From: Acidobacteriaceae bacterium
GTDB taxonomy: Bacteria; Acidobacteriota; Terriglobia; Terriglobales; Acidobacteriaceae
Direction: 5' to 3'
NCBI GenBank assembly: GCA_003165795.1
Contig: PMWW01000060.1
Location: forward strand, 1 to 35,421
DNA length: 35,421 nucleotides
Below the pieces are notes generated by a model. The model saw nothing but the letters and a program-made list of their open reading frames with translations. It searched no databases and was not told the DNA's origin. A program made the position numbers and the translations under genes. Shown here in pieces: positions 26,133 through 33,703 of the stretch (position 1 is the first letter of the stretch; each line of letters opens with the position of its first letter).

Positions 26133-26551
26133 GGGGAAGCACCTTTCTTTCTTTACGCGGTAAGTTTCGGTAACTGAATCTCGCCCACAAACCTATCAAG
26201 CCGGACCAGCCGATCCTACGTTGCGCTTGGACGCGGACCGTGTCGCTATCGTAAGCCAAAGAGTGACGAATGCGACAGCCGGGGGCTTGATCTACATTTT
26301 GCCGGGACGGACGAGCGAACGGCCACGCAATCGGGAGCTTGGAATGATGGCACCCGCGCCGCTGTTTCTGCGCTTCCCGGGCTAAACGACTGAGCTCATC
26401 CACCCAGCTTATTGAAAACTAACGAAAACTAGCGGAATCTGCTAAACTTCTCTTGACCCTGATACACCTCTGATATTATGCTCGTGCGTCTAATCGGACG
26501 TGCCGATGTATATGTGTGCGCGTCCGATCATCAAGGGTGGGAGAAAATCCA
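26133..26551 (+). promoter_or_regulatory. Promoter region with direct repeats and leader hairpin
   Basis: Most of this 419-bp stretch is featureless, but its right part is organised. Tandem 10-bp repeats GAAAACTAAC/GAAAACTAGC lie at 26414-26433. A promoter follows: TTGACC (26453-26458), a 15-bp spacer and extended -10 TGATATTAT (26471-26479). After the presumed start (~26486) there is a perfect 8-bp inverted repeat ATCGGACG/CGTCCGAT (26493-26500, 26521-26528). GGGAG stands 8 nt before GTG 26552. The repeats look like operator sites; the hairpin could be an operator or an RNA structure. Confidence 0.5.
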
Positions 26552-27061
26552 GTGACCACCGCCGCAGCAGTTCTGAATAACTTTGGAACCGACAATTGGA
26601 AGGCTGATTTGTATGAGAGTCTGTCTCTGGCTGCGCGACTGTCTATCGCCGTGAAGTCAGTCAAGACGCATACTCATAATCTTAAACTGTCATACTTGCT
26701 TTGGAAGCTAAACGGCCACGCTTCTAGATTTTTCCAGAAGGTAGAAGACATTACTGCGGGAAAAATTAAGACTCCGGAGGTTTCCGCACCAACGCCGGAA
26801 GACATAGAGAAGGCAATCGCTGCCTTGATGCAGCTGGGTTCGACTTTTAACGAGGTGTACGAACAAGCTAGCCGTAAGAGATTGCTTAACAACTCCATTA
26901 TTGCTGGCCCGGTTGTTGCATTGCGCGCTCATGCTGACAAGTTTTTCGAGCTGGCGGAATGGTGCGAGATGTTCCTGCATGTCGAGGATGTCGAGCGAGT
27001 TTTTGCTTCCGCGAACGAAGAAAGACAAAGGGGCGACGTATACGACCTCTCGCAGGTTTAA
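26552..27061 (+). CDS. Unknown helical protein, possible partner of the adjacent RelE-like gene
   Basis: A 169-residue soluble protein of unknown family, nearly all helical by composition, with no signal peptide or membrane segment. GTG 26552 is chosen because GGGAG lies 8 nt upstream; an ATG 12 codons earlier has none and lies before the leader hairpin's end. Its tail (ANEERQRGDVYDLSQV) is a charged helix ending in YDL, reminiscent of antitoxin C-termini. A RelE-type toxin relic begins ~22 bp after its stop on the same strand. A toxin-antitoxin-like module is therefore possible, but I do not recognise the protein. Base use is more AT-rich than the neighbouring housekeeping genes, consistent with an acquired island. 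Confidence 0.7.
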   Translation: MTTAAAVLNNFGTDNWKADLYESLSLAARLSIAVKSVKTHTHNLKLSYLLWKLNGHASRFFQKVEDITAGKIKTPEVSAPTPEDIEKAIAALMQLGSTFNEVYEQASRKRLLNNSIIAGPVVALRAHADKFFELAEWCEMFLHVEDVERVFASANEERQRGDVYDLSQV

Positions 27062-27083
27062 GGCTTCTTGGCTCTAACTAACA

Positions 27084-27329
27084 GTCAAGATCGCCGGGAC
27101 TGCATTCAAATACCTTTCTTCCCTCGACAGAACCACCAAAGCTAGAATGAAGCAGAAGTTGGCTGAAATCGCCGAGTCCCCGCTTGATCCCCGCCTATCG
27201 AAGGTATTGACCGCGACCACCAAGAGATGCACGCGTGTCGGGGCATATCGGATCCTTTTCGAAATCGACGAAACCGTCCTTTTCGTGGCCGAAATCGGCC
27301 CTAGGGGACAGATCTACCGCACCCTGTAA
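27084..27329 (+). pseudogene. relE: RelE/ParE-type toxin with lost start codon
   Basis: The open stretch 27084-27329 reads VKIAGTAFKYLSSLD-RTTKARMKQKLAEIAESPLDPR and RVGAYRILFEIDETVLFVAEIGPRG, a nearly complete RelE-superfamily toxin of about 81 residues. A stop (TAA 27075) lies just upstream and no ATG, GTG or TTG occurs before Met at 27147. Where a start is expected the codon is GTC (27084), one base from GTG. Translation from ATG 27147 would give only 60 residues lacking the first strand and helix. It is probably inactive, or started at an unusual codon. It follows the unknown helical gene closely. Confidence 0.65.
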
Positions 27330-27401
27330 TTCAAACTGCACCATCCGAACATTGCCTTGGGAACCTTTTTTCAAACTGCGGCACTACCCCCCGCTGGTGC
27401 G

Positions 27402-27432
27402 TTGGACGATTGCGGAAGCGCCGGAGTATAAA
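27402..27432 (+). promoter_or_regulatory. Possible promoter of citrate synthase
   Basis: TTGGAC (27402-27407) and TATAAA (27427-27432) with a 19-bp spacer stand about 95 bp before the citrate synthase ATG. Spacing is not ideal; a low-confidence call. Confidence 0.3.
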
Positions 27433-27527
27433 AGTATGTTGCCCTGCAGCGCGTTCTTCGCGCCACTCCGAGCGGCAACTTTGCCTTGCGATCTTCCACT
27501 GCGGTCCAGGACCGCGAGAGGTATTTC

Positions 27528-28664
27528 ATGTCGACGACGGTGACCGGCCCCAAAGGGCTGGAAGGCATTACGGCAGCAAACTCGGGGATTTGCTATATCG
27601 ATGGCGACCAGGGCGTGCTCGCCTATCGCGGCATCGACATCCACGAGCTGGCCGACAACTCGACTTTTGAAGAAGTTTGCTACTTATTGTGGTTCGGCCA
27701 ATTGCCCAGCCGGATCCAGCTGCAAGAGCTGAAGCTCAGTCTGGCCCGCGAGCGCAAGCTGGACGCCTCCATCATCAGCCTGCTGCGGCAAGCTCCCAAG
27801 CACGCGTTGCCCATGGACGTGCTGCGCACCATCGTTTCCGCTCTTTCGTACTACGATCCGGAAGAAAAAGTTAACGACCACGAGGCCAACTTGCGCAAGG
27901 CGATCCGCGTGACCGCGCAGCTCGCCTATGTCGTCGCCGCTTACGACCGCATCCGCAAAGGTAAGCCGCTGGTTGAGCCGGATCGCTCGCTCTCGCACGC
28001 GGGAAATTTCCTGTACATGTTGAACGGCGAAATCCCCAGCGAGATCGCCGAGCATGCCCTCGATGTCGCGCTCATTCTGCATGCCGACCACGAGCTCAAC
28101 GCCTCCACCTTCGCGGCGCGCGTGGTCGCGGCCACCCTAAGCGACATGCACTCGGCGGTCACGGCAGCGATCGGCGCGCTCAAAGGTCCATTGCACGGCG
28201 GGGCCAACGAAGCGGTATTTCGCATCCTGGAGGCCATTGATGCCTCGGGTGCCGATCCGGTCGACTACATTAAAGGCATGTTCGCCCAGAAGAAAAAGGT
28301 TCCCGGCTTCGGTCACCGTGTCTATCACACCGAGGACCCACGCGCCACCCATTTGCGCAAAATGTCCGAGGATTTGGGCCAATCCAGCGGCAACGCCAAG
28401 TGGTTCGAGATCTCGCACAAGATCGAGGAATTCATCGTGGCCGATCGCAAGCTCAACGCTAATGTGGACTTCTACTCGGCTTCGACTTATCACACTTTGG
28501 GGATTGATATCGATTTGTTCACGCTGGTGTTTGCGGTATCGCGGGTTTCCGGCTGGACGGCGCACGTGATCGAGCAGCTCAACGACAACCGTTTGATCCG
28601 CCCTCGCGCCGATTACCACGGCCCGGCCTATCCCAATCTCTACGTGCCCATCGACAAGCGCTAA
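27528..28664 (+). CDS. gltA: Citrate synthase (short bacterial type; 2-methylcitrate synthase possible)
   Basis: Condenses oxaloacetate and acetyl-CoA at the entry of the TCA cycle. The 378 residues fit the short, non-allosteric dimeric type. Catalytic residues are present: His223 in GPLHGGANEA, His263 in PGFGHRVYHTEDPRA and Asp314 in NANVDFYSASTY. The N-terminus GLEGITAANSGICYIDGDQGVL is typical. ATG 27528 has GAGAGG 8 nt upstream. The short type includes 2-methylcitrate synthases, which cannot be separated by eye; no prp genes are nearby, so citrate synthase is favoured. It is monocistronic, with a GNRA-looped hairpin downstream at 28698-28717. Confidence 0.93.
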   Translation: MSTTVTGPKGLEGITAANSGICYIDGDQGVLAYRGIDIHELADNSTFEEVCYLLWFGQLPSRIQLQELKLSLARERKLDASIISLLRQAPKHALPMDVLRTIVSALSYYDPEEKVNDHEANLRKAIRVTAQLAYVVAAYDRIRKGKPLVEPDRSLSHAGNFLYMLNGEIPSEIAEHALDVALILHADHELNASTFAARVVAATLSDMHSAVTAAIGALKGPLHGGANEAVFRILEAIDASGADPVDYIKGMFAQKKKVPGFGHRVYHTEDPRATHLRKMSEDLGQSSGNAKWFEISHKIEEFIVADRKLNANVDFYSASTYHTLGIDIDLFTLVFAVSRVSGWTAHVIEQLNDNRLIRPRADYHGPAYPNLYVPIDKR

Positions 28665-28697
28665 CCCCCGTCGATCAGTGCTGCCAAAGCTTTGACC

Positions 28698-28717
28698 CCC
28701 GCGGCGAAAGTCGCGGG
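28698..28717 (+). repeat. 20-nt hairpin with GAAA tetraloop
   Basis: CCCGCGGC-GAAA-GTCGCGGG forms an 8-bp stem (one G-T pair) capped by a GNRA loop, 34 bp after the citrate synthase stop. No T tract follows, so it is either a weak terminator or another dispersed 20-nt palindrome. Between it and cbiM no cobalamin riboswitch was recognised. Confidence 0.5.
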
Positions 28718-28832
28718 TCTCGTGCTGAGTAGGATTTACTCCGCGTCGCGGAAAACGGTCCCCGATCCAACCAACCTCGCAATCCGCTATGAGTTAGGAT
28801 GAGAATCGCCAGAGCCAAGAGGCAATCGCAGC

Positions 28833-29912
28833 ATGCACATTCCTGACGGCTACCTGAGTCCCTCCACCTGCGCCGTGCTTTATGCGGCGGCGGCCACGGG
28901 ATGGTACTCCGCGCTGAAGCGTTTGAAGCGCATGCTGCTGACCCGAGTGGTGCCGCTGATCTCGGTCTTCGCCGCATTCTCGTTCGTGGTGATGATGTTT
29001 AACCTGCCGCTGCCGGGAGGCACCACCGGCCACGCCCTGGGTGTGACCATCGCAACCATCGTACTCGGTCCGTCCGGCGGGATTCTTGCCATCTCGATTG
29101 CGCTCGTCATTCAGGCATTGTTCTTTGGCGACGGCGGCATCAGTACGTTGGGAGCGAACTGTTTCAACATGGCCATCATCGGCTCGCTGGTGGCCTATGG
29201 AAGTTACCGCATGATCGCGGCCGGCTCCAGCATCACCTCGCGACGTCGCGTAGTGTCGGCAGCCATCGCCGGCTATCTCGCCGTGAATGCGGCTGCGTTG
29301 GTGGCCGCTATCGAATTCGGCATCCAGCCCATGCTGTTTCACGATGCCCGGGGAACGCCGCTCTACGCGCCCTATCCGCTCAGCATTGCCATTCCCGCCA
29401 TGATGATTGGCCACCTCACGTTCGCAGGATTGGCGGAAGCGGTCATCACCGCGGGAGTGGTTGCCTATCTGCAGGCGGCCGACCCAGCGCTCTTGCTCAG
29501 CACATCGGGACTCGCTGGCGGAGAGTCGTTGACTTTGCGTCCGGCCTCCGGCTCGCTACGCAGGCTTTGGATCGCAGTCGCGGCCCTCATGCTGCTCACT
29601 CCCTTGGGAATTCTTGCAGCCGGAACGGCGTGGGGCGAATGGTCGCCGTCGCAGTTGGCGAAAACTGGAGTGGTGAAGGTCCAAGTTTCCAAGTCTGCCA
29701 ACCACCCATCGCCGGCAGCGGTTCCCGCCGGGTTGCAGAAGCTGGCAACTCTGTGGACCGCGCCTTTTCCGGCGTACGCGCCTTCGTTCGTCAGAAGCCG
29801 CGCCTTCGGCTATCTTCTCTCTGCCATGTTCGCCGTGGGATTTCTTCTCGCGGCCTCGTTGTTTCTGCACCGCTTCTTGCCGCGGCGTGGTCGAACGGAA
29901 TACTCGGGATGA
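28833..29912 (+). CDS. cbiM: Cobalt/nickel ECF transporter substrate-binding membrane subunit CbiM with C-terminal CbiN-like part
   Basis: S-component of a group I ECF importer for Co2+ or Ni2+. It begins MHIPDGYLSPSTCAVLY, keeping the invariant N-terminal Met-His that binds the metal. The core (1-~215) has six or seven membrane segments with GHALGVTIATIVLGPSGGI, LFFGDGGISTLGANCFNMAIIG and HLTFAGLAEAVITAGVVAYLQ. Residues ~245-355 add two more membrane segments around a periplasmic loop, resembling the CbiN/PDGLE extension. It overlaps cbiQ by an ATGA. Co versus Ni is undecided. With cbiQ and cbiO it forms one complete operon; no cobalamin-synthesis gene is in the window. Confidence 0.93.
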   Translation: MHIPDGYLSPSTCAVLYAAAATGWYSALKRLKRMLLTRVVPLISVFAAFSFVVMMFNLPLPGGTTGHALGVTIATIVLGPSGGILAISIALVIQALFFGDGGISTLGANCFNMAIIGSLVAYGSYRMIAAGSSITSRRRVVSAAIAGYLAVNAAALVAAIEFGIQPMLFHDARGTPLYAPYPLSIAIPAMMIGHLTFAGLAEAVITAGVVAYLQAADPALLLSTSGLAGGESLTLRPASGSLRRLWIAVAALMLLTPLGILAAGTAWGEWSPSQLAKTGVVKVQVSKSANHPSPAAVPAGLQKLATLWTAPFPAYAPSFVRSRAFGYLLSAMFAVGFLLAASLFLHRFLPRRGRTEYSG

Positions 29913-30718
29913 AGCGCGGATTCCTGGAATCGACCTTTGTCGGTTTCGCGCGAGTTGTAACCCGCGCTATGATCTCGGAAGAAACGGCACGCCGGCGAGG
30001 CCTTCTGCAGGCCCTCGATCCCCGGGTGCGAGTGGTGGGATTGTTTTCGCTGGTGCTGGCGGTCACGCTTTCGCGGAAGATTAGCGTCGTGGTGGCGCTG
30101 CTCACTGTCGCGGTTGCAATTGCGATTTTGTCCAGGGTCAGCCTCTTCGTGCTGGTGAAACGCGTGTGGTTAGTGGTCCTGGGCTTCACCGCGGTGATTG
30201 CCGTTCCCGCAATTTTCGTGACCCCCGGCGACCCGGTCGCGACCTTCGGGTTCCTCACCATTACCGAGCAGGGATTACGTACCGCCGCTATGCTGATCTT
30301 GCGCGTGGAGACAGCAGTAACTTTTACGACTTTGCTGATCTTGTGTACGCCATGGACGCATGTACTCAAAGCTCTGCGGGCCTTTCGCCTTCCCAAGGAG
30401 GCCATCGCCATGCTGGCGATGACACATCGCTACGTGTTTTTGCTGGTCGAGACCGCCAGCCAGATGTTGGAATCGCGGCGCAGCCGCACCGTCGGCATCT
30501 TGAAACCGGCGGCGCAACGGCGAATGGCGGCCCGCACTGCCGGCGTGCTGCTGAGTAAGAGTATTGAGCTCAGCAACGAAGTCTATCTTGCCATGCAGTC
30601 GCGGGGATTTCGCGGGGACATCCAGATTCTTTCCGACTTCCGCCTGGATGCGTGGGACTACTTGGGACTGACGGCCTTCCTGCTGGCAGGGGGCCTCGCC
30701 GTGTGGATGGGAAGGTGA
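29909..30718 (+). CDS. cbiQ: Cobalt/nickel ECF transporter transmembrane subunit CbiQ
   Basis: The 269-residue T-component coupling CbiM to the ATPase. ATG 29909 overlaps the cbiM stop (ATGA), so translation is probably coupled. After a short cytoplasmic N-terminus (LLQALDPRVRVVGL, typical of the family) there are four or five membrane segments. The two coupling motifs follow: ETASQMLESRRSRTVG and LSNEVYLAMQSRGFRG, the Ala-Arg-Gly type helices that fit the ATPase grooves. The tail is one last membrane helix. It ends 8 bp before cbiO. An upstream open extension inside cbiM in another frame is not used. Confidence 0.93.
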   Translation: MKRGFLESTFVGFARVVTRAMISEETARRRGLLQALDPRVRVVGLFSLVLAVTLSRKISVVVALLTVAVAIAILSRVSLFVLVKRVWLVVLGFTAVIAVPAIFVTPGDPVATFGFLTITEQGLRTAAMLILRVETAVTFTTLLILCTPWTHVLKALRAFRLPKEAIAMLAMTHRYVFLLVETASQMLESRRSRTVGILKPAAQRRMAARTAGVLLSKSIELSNEVYLAMQSRGFRGDIQILSDFRLDAWDYLGLTAFLLAGGLAVWMGR

Positions 30719-30726
30719 GTTGGACG

Positions 30727-31533
30727 ATGCCGGTACTCTTCGAGCTACAGGACGCGTGCTTCGAGTACGATGGCATTCCCGCGCTGCGCGGATTGTCGCT
30801 GGAGATCGCGCAAGGCGAACGCGTCGCATTGCTGGGCGCAAACGGATCGGGAAAATCTACCCTGTTGCGCATTCTCGATGCCCTGCACTTCGCATCCAAA
30901 GGCTCGGTAAGCTTCGACGGCCAGAGGCTGACCCCCGAACTCTTCCAGCGCGATGACTACGCCCTGGCCTTTCGCCGCCGGGTCGCGCTGGTCTTCCAGA
31001 ATCCGGATGTGCAGCTCTTCAACCCCACGGTCTTTGACGAGGTCGCGTTTGGACCTTTGCAACTGCAGTGGCCGAAAGAAACAATTCTGTCCAAAGTGGC
31101 CGAGGCGATGGAACTCATGGGTGTTACCCATCTTCGCGATCGTCCGCCCTATCGGCTTTCCGGAGGCGAGAAGAAGCGCGTGGCGCTGGCGTCGGTGCTG
31201 GTGCTCGATCCCGACGTGCTGCTGCTGGACGAGCCGACGGCAACCCTCGATCCCCGCAGCCAGAGCCAGGTCGTCGATCTGATCCAGGAGTGGAAAGGTT
31301 CGTCGAAAACGGTGATCACGGCAACCCACCAGTTGGAGATTGTGGAAGACATTGCCGATCGCGTCTTCGTCTTGGAGGAAGGCAGAGTTGCAGCCACCGG
31401 AATTCCGCCCGAGATCCTCCCCAATTACGAGCTATTGTTGCGGGCGAACCTGGTGCATGCTCATCGCCACTCCCACGGCAGCGTCATCCACTCCCATCCG
31501 CACCTGCACTCGCACTCCAAGCACGAACACTAG
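30727..31533 (+). CDS. cbiO: Cobalt/nickel ECF transporter ATPase CbiO with His-rich tail
   Basis: A 268-residue ABC ATPase. Walker A is GANGSGKST (37-45), the Q-loop VFQNPDVQLFNPTV, the signature LSGGEKKRVAL (from 144), Walker B LLLDEP (Asp168, Glu169) and the H-loop His is 201. QNPDVQLFNPTVFDEVAFGP is typical of CbiO/EcfA. ATG 30727 is preferred: GGTGAG ends 8 nt upstream. The last 25 residues hold 11 histidines (HAHRHSHG..., HPHLHSHSKHEH), an unusual tail that could store or sense the transported metal at the cytoplasmic side. The stop TAG adjoins the repeat cluster that follows. Confidence 0.93.
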   Translation: MPVLFELQDACFEYDGIPALRGLSLEIAQGERVALLGANGSGKSTLLRILDALHFASKGSVSFDGQRLTPELFQRDDYALAFRRRVALVFQNPDVQLFNPTVFDEVAFGPLQLQWPKETILSKVAEAMELMGVTHLRDRPPYRLSGGEKKRVALASVLVLDPDVLLLDEPTATLDPRSQSQVVDLIQEWKGSSKTVITATHQLEIVEDIADRVFVLEEGRVAATGIPPEILPNYELLLRANLVHAHRHSHGSVIHSHPHLHSHSKHEH

Positions 31534-31736
31534 CCGGGCTGCTAAGAAACTTGATTTTCTGAGGGTTTTGAAGGGGCGCACCTTCAGGTGTGCCGTAAAG
31601 GCACTTAAGCCGGGCTGCTGAAAACTCGATTTTCCGACTTTTGAAGGGGCGTACCTTCAGGTGTGCCGTAAGAGCACTTATTCTTGTCATTCCGAGGCGG
31701 CTTCAGCCGCCGAGGAATCTCGTTTTCAGCAGGTTG
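31534..31736. repeat. Cluster of palindromic repeats between cbiO and the CPBP protease gene
   Basis: Two tandem copies (~73-bp period) of TTTTGAAGGGGCG-hairpin-CCGTAA lie at 31566-31598 and 31639-31671, with stems at 31575-31594 and 31648-31667, both with TTCA loops. A third hairpin, GGCGGC-TTCA-GCCGCC, is at 31696-31711. CTGCTGAAAAC (31615-31625) and GTTTTCAGCAG (31722-31732) are perfect inverted repeats and resemble the end of the element at 12-180. A single-stop region between convergent genes; the hairpins may also end both transcripts. Confidence 0.7.
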
Positions 31737-32606
31737 TTAGCCCGGATATTTCACCTGGCGCAGCCACTTAGCGAAGAGGAACCACCAGATCAGAAATACC
31801 GCAACGTTGGGCCAGCCCGCTTCTACCCCGAACGGCATTCCGGTCAACCACGCGGGACCGTGAAAGTTCCCTTGCAGTAAATGCCCTTTGCCCATCAGCC
31901 CGCTGCTGGGCACGCCGTAGAAATACACTTCGCCCCAGTTCCATCCGGCGTGCAAACCAAGCGGCATCCAGAGATCGCCGGTTCGCCGTAAAAGGAAACA
32001 TGCAATCAGCCCAAAGCCAAAAACCGTGAGCAGGCCGAGTACGGTCCAGCCGGGATTGAAGGCATGTGCCGCGCCCATCAAGGCCGAAGTCGTCAGCGCC
32101 GCCGGCCAGAATCCGATCGCACCGGTCAGCGTGAATTGCAGGTAGCCGCGATAAAAAAACTCCTCGAAGATCGCGGCGATGATGAGCGCTACCGCCCACA
32201 AGATCGCGTTCTTCAGGATTTCAATGCCGCGCAGCTGCAAGGTTCCAACCGAGTACGCCCCTGCCAGTCGCAGAGAAGCCAGCAGCAGGCTGAGCGAAAC
32301 AAAGCTGATGACCCAGGCCTGCCAGAACTGAACATTCATCGCCCGTCGCCACGGCAAGCCGTACTCGGCAATGCTGCGGCCTTCAATCTTGGCCATTGTC
32401 CCCGCCGCCAGCAGTACCACGGTCGCGAGAATCAGCGTATAAACGATAGCGAAGATAGGACTACCTGTGTCGACTTGTCGCCCACGTGAAGCGGCTTCGG
32501 CGATTTTGTATGCTAAGTAGCCAAACGCGCCCAGCAGCGCGAAGTAAATCAGCAACCGCCAACCGGCGCGAAGGCCATTGGGCCCCTGCAGAATGTTGTG
32601 CCGCAC
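31737..32606 (-). CDS. CPBP-family intramembrane glutamic endopeptidase
   Basis: A 289-residue multi-pass membrane protein with about seven or eight membrane segments. It has the Abi/CPBP (PF02517) motifs: EEFFYRG with Glu148-Glu149 and Arg153, then AHAFNPGW with His181, then LGLHAGWNWG with the second His. Members are Rce1-like proteases; substrates of bacterial ones are mostly unknown. The start is GTG 32606 with AGAAGGG about 8 nt upstream. It is transcribed towards cbiO and ends in the repeat cluster. It is the last intact chromosomal-type gene before the plasmid relic. Confidence 0.9.
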   Translation of the reverse strand: MRHNILQGPNGLRAGWRLLIYFALLGAFGYLAYKIAEAASRGRQVDTGSPIFAIVYTLILATVVLLAAGTMAKIEGRSIAEYGLPWRRAMNVQFWQAWVISFVSLSLLLASLRLAGAYSVGTLQLRGIEILKNAILWAVALIIAAIFEEFFYRGYLQFTLTGAIGFWPAALTTSALMGAAHAFNPGWTVLGLLTVFGFGLIACFLLRRTGDLWMPLGLHAGWNWGEVYFYGVPSSGLMGKGHLLQGNFHGPAWLTGMPFGVEAGWPNVAVFLIWWFLFAKWLRQVKYPG

Positions 32607-33006
32607 AGGCTAGCCCTTCTCTCTTCACGGTTATTTCTTGATTTCGGGAAATCCAAGCGACCCTGCTACCAAGTCCTTTTTTCGTCAGGAACCCATCCGC
32701 GAACTCAAGGAGCAACTATAGTGCTGGCTGCTCCTCAGCGCCATGCTGCCGAATGACAAATCGTGCCCTACCCTTACGGCGATATCGGATAGCCACCCGA
32801 TAGCCGACGAGTAGCAGCCGGTCCGCAACCAAGTTACTAACAGAAATCGGCGAGCTATCCAGTATCAGGAAGCTATCAGATACCAGATAGCTATCGATTC
32901 ACCATCGAGCATCGGAACGTTATCCATTAGCTTTCTGAATTCCCTTGAGTAGCATCAACATGTCGGCTATAGTCCGCGCACCGCATACAACATTTAGTGT
33001 TCTGGC
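32607..33006. other. Boundary region with iteron-like repeats upstream of parA
   Basis: 400 bp without a gene. AGCTATC starts at 32853, 32871 and 32889, exactly 18 bp apart; the first two copies match at about 13 of 18 positions. On the other strand GATAGC occurs at 32788 and 32799, 11 bp apart, and GATAGCTATC (32886-32895) is a 10-bp palindrome. Tandem repeats of this period before plasmid replication and partition genes are usually iterons or a partition site. The exact chromosome/plasmid border is not visible. Confidence 0.6.
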
Positions 33007-33703
33007 ATGCCGACCATAGTATTTGCAAGTCCAAAAGGTGGCGTCGGCAAGTCTACAGCCGCCGTACTGCTCGCGACTGAACTGGCTGGTTTCGGCGCAG
33101 GCGTGACGATGATTGACGCCGATCCGAACAAACCTCTCTAACAATGGGCAAGGCGGCCCGGTAAGCCCGAAAATCTCACCGTCCTGGCCGATGTTGCGGA
33201 AGATTCCATTATCGACACGATTGAATCCGCAGCGCTCAAAACGTCTTTCGTGATCGTTGACCTTGAGGGCACCGCCTCAATGATGGTCGGATATGCCATG
33301 AGCCGCGCCGATCTCGTCATCATTCCCGTGCAGGGATCACATCTTGACGCGACCGAAGCCGCAAAGGCCATAAAGCTGGTTCGCGCGCAGGAGCGGGTAT
33401 TCAAGCGCACCATCCGATATACGATTTTGTTCACGCGCACGAGCTCCGCCATCCGAACGCGGACATTACACAGCATCGAATCTGAATTCGCGGCGAATCA
33501 GATCCCCATGCTCAACGCACAGCTCAATGAGCGGGATGCGTACCGCGCGCTCTTCGCGTTTGGCGGAACGCTGTCGGGGCTTGATCCGGCGCAGGTTTCC
33601 AATATCGCCGCCGCTTTGCTCAACGCGCGCGTTTTTACCCAGGAGGTTGTGACCATGCTCAAAACAACAAGCGTCTGCCGCTAAGGCAGAAGAAGTAGCC
33701 TGA
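33007..33703 (+). pseudogene. parA: ParA-family plasmid partition ATPase, broken
   Basis: Deviant Walker A ATPase of plasmid partition, ~230 residues if repaired. MPTIVFASPKGGVGKST carries the Walker A (10-17), and MIDADPNKPL follows. Codon 45 is then TAA (33139-33141) where relatives have Ser; the same frame continues with QWARRPGKPENLTVLADV, FVIVDLEGTAS and ADLVIIPVQGS to the end. A second lesion is an extra A in the aaaa run at about 33660-33664; removing it restores the alanine/glutamate-rich tail QASAAKAEEVA and the stop TGA 33701-33703, which overlaps the next start. Restart inside the gene (e.g. GTG 33250) would lack Walker A. It is therefore almost certainly non-functional. Confidence 0.85.

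Noticed and set aside
29567-29908. A 114-codon upstream extension of cbiQ
   Set aside because: It overlaps cbiM in another frame; the ATGA overlap at 29909 gives the family-typical start.
31641-31880. A rightward open frame beginning in the repeat cluster
   Set aside because: It consists of repeat sequence followed by antisense of the CPBP protease gene.
32853-32895. A possible CRISPR array from the regularly spaced AGCTATC repeats
   Set aside because: The repeats are only 7-13 bp with an 18-bp period, leaving no room for spacers, and no cas genes are near; the iteron explanation fits better.
32920-33144. A small leftward open frame over the start of parA
   Set aside because: It is antisense to the ParA Walker A region and has no family features.
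33007-33703. Stop-codon recoding or programmed frameshifting to rescue parA
   Set aside because: No slippery site or recoding signal is evident, and two unrelated lesions plus breaks in both neighbouring genes point to decay.
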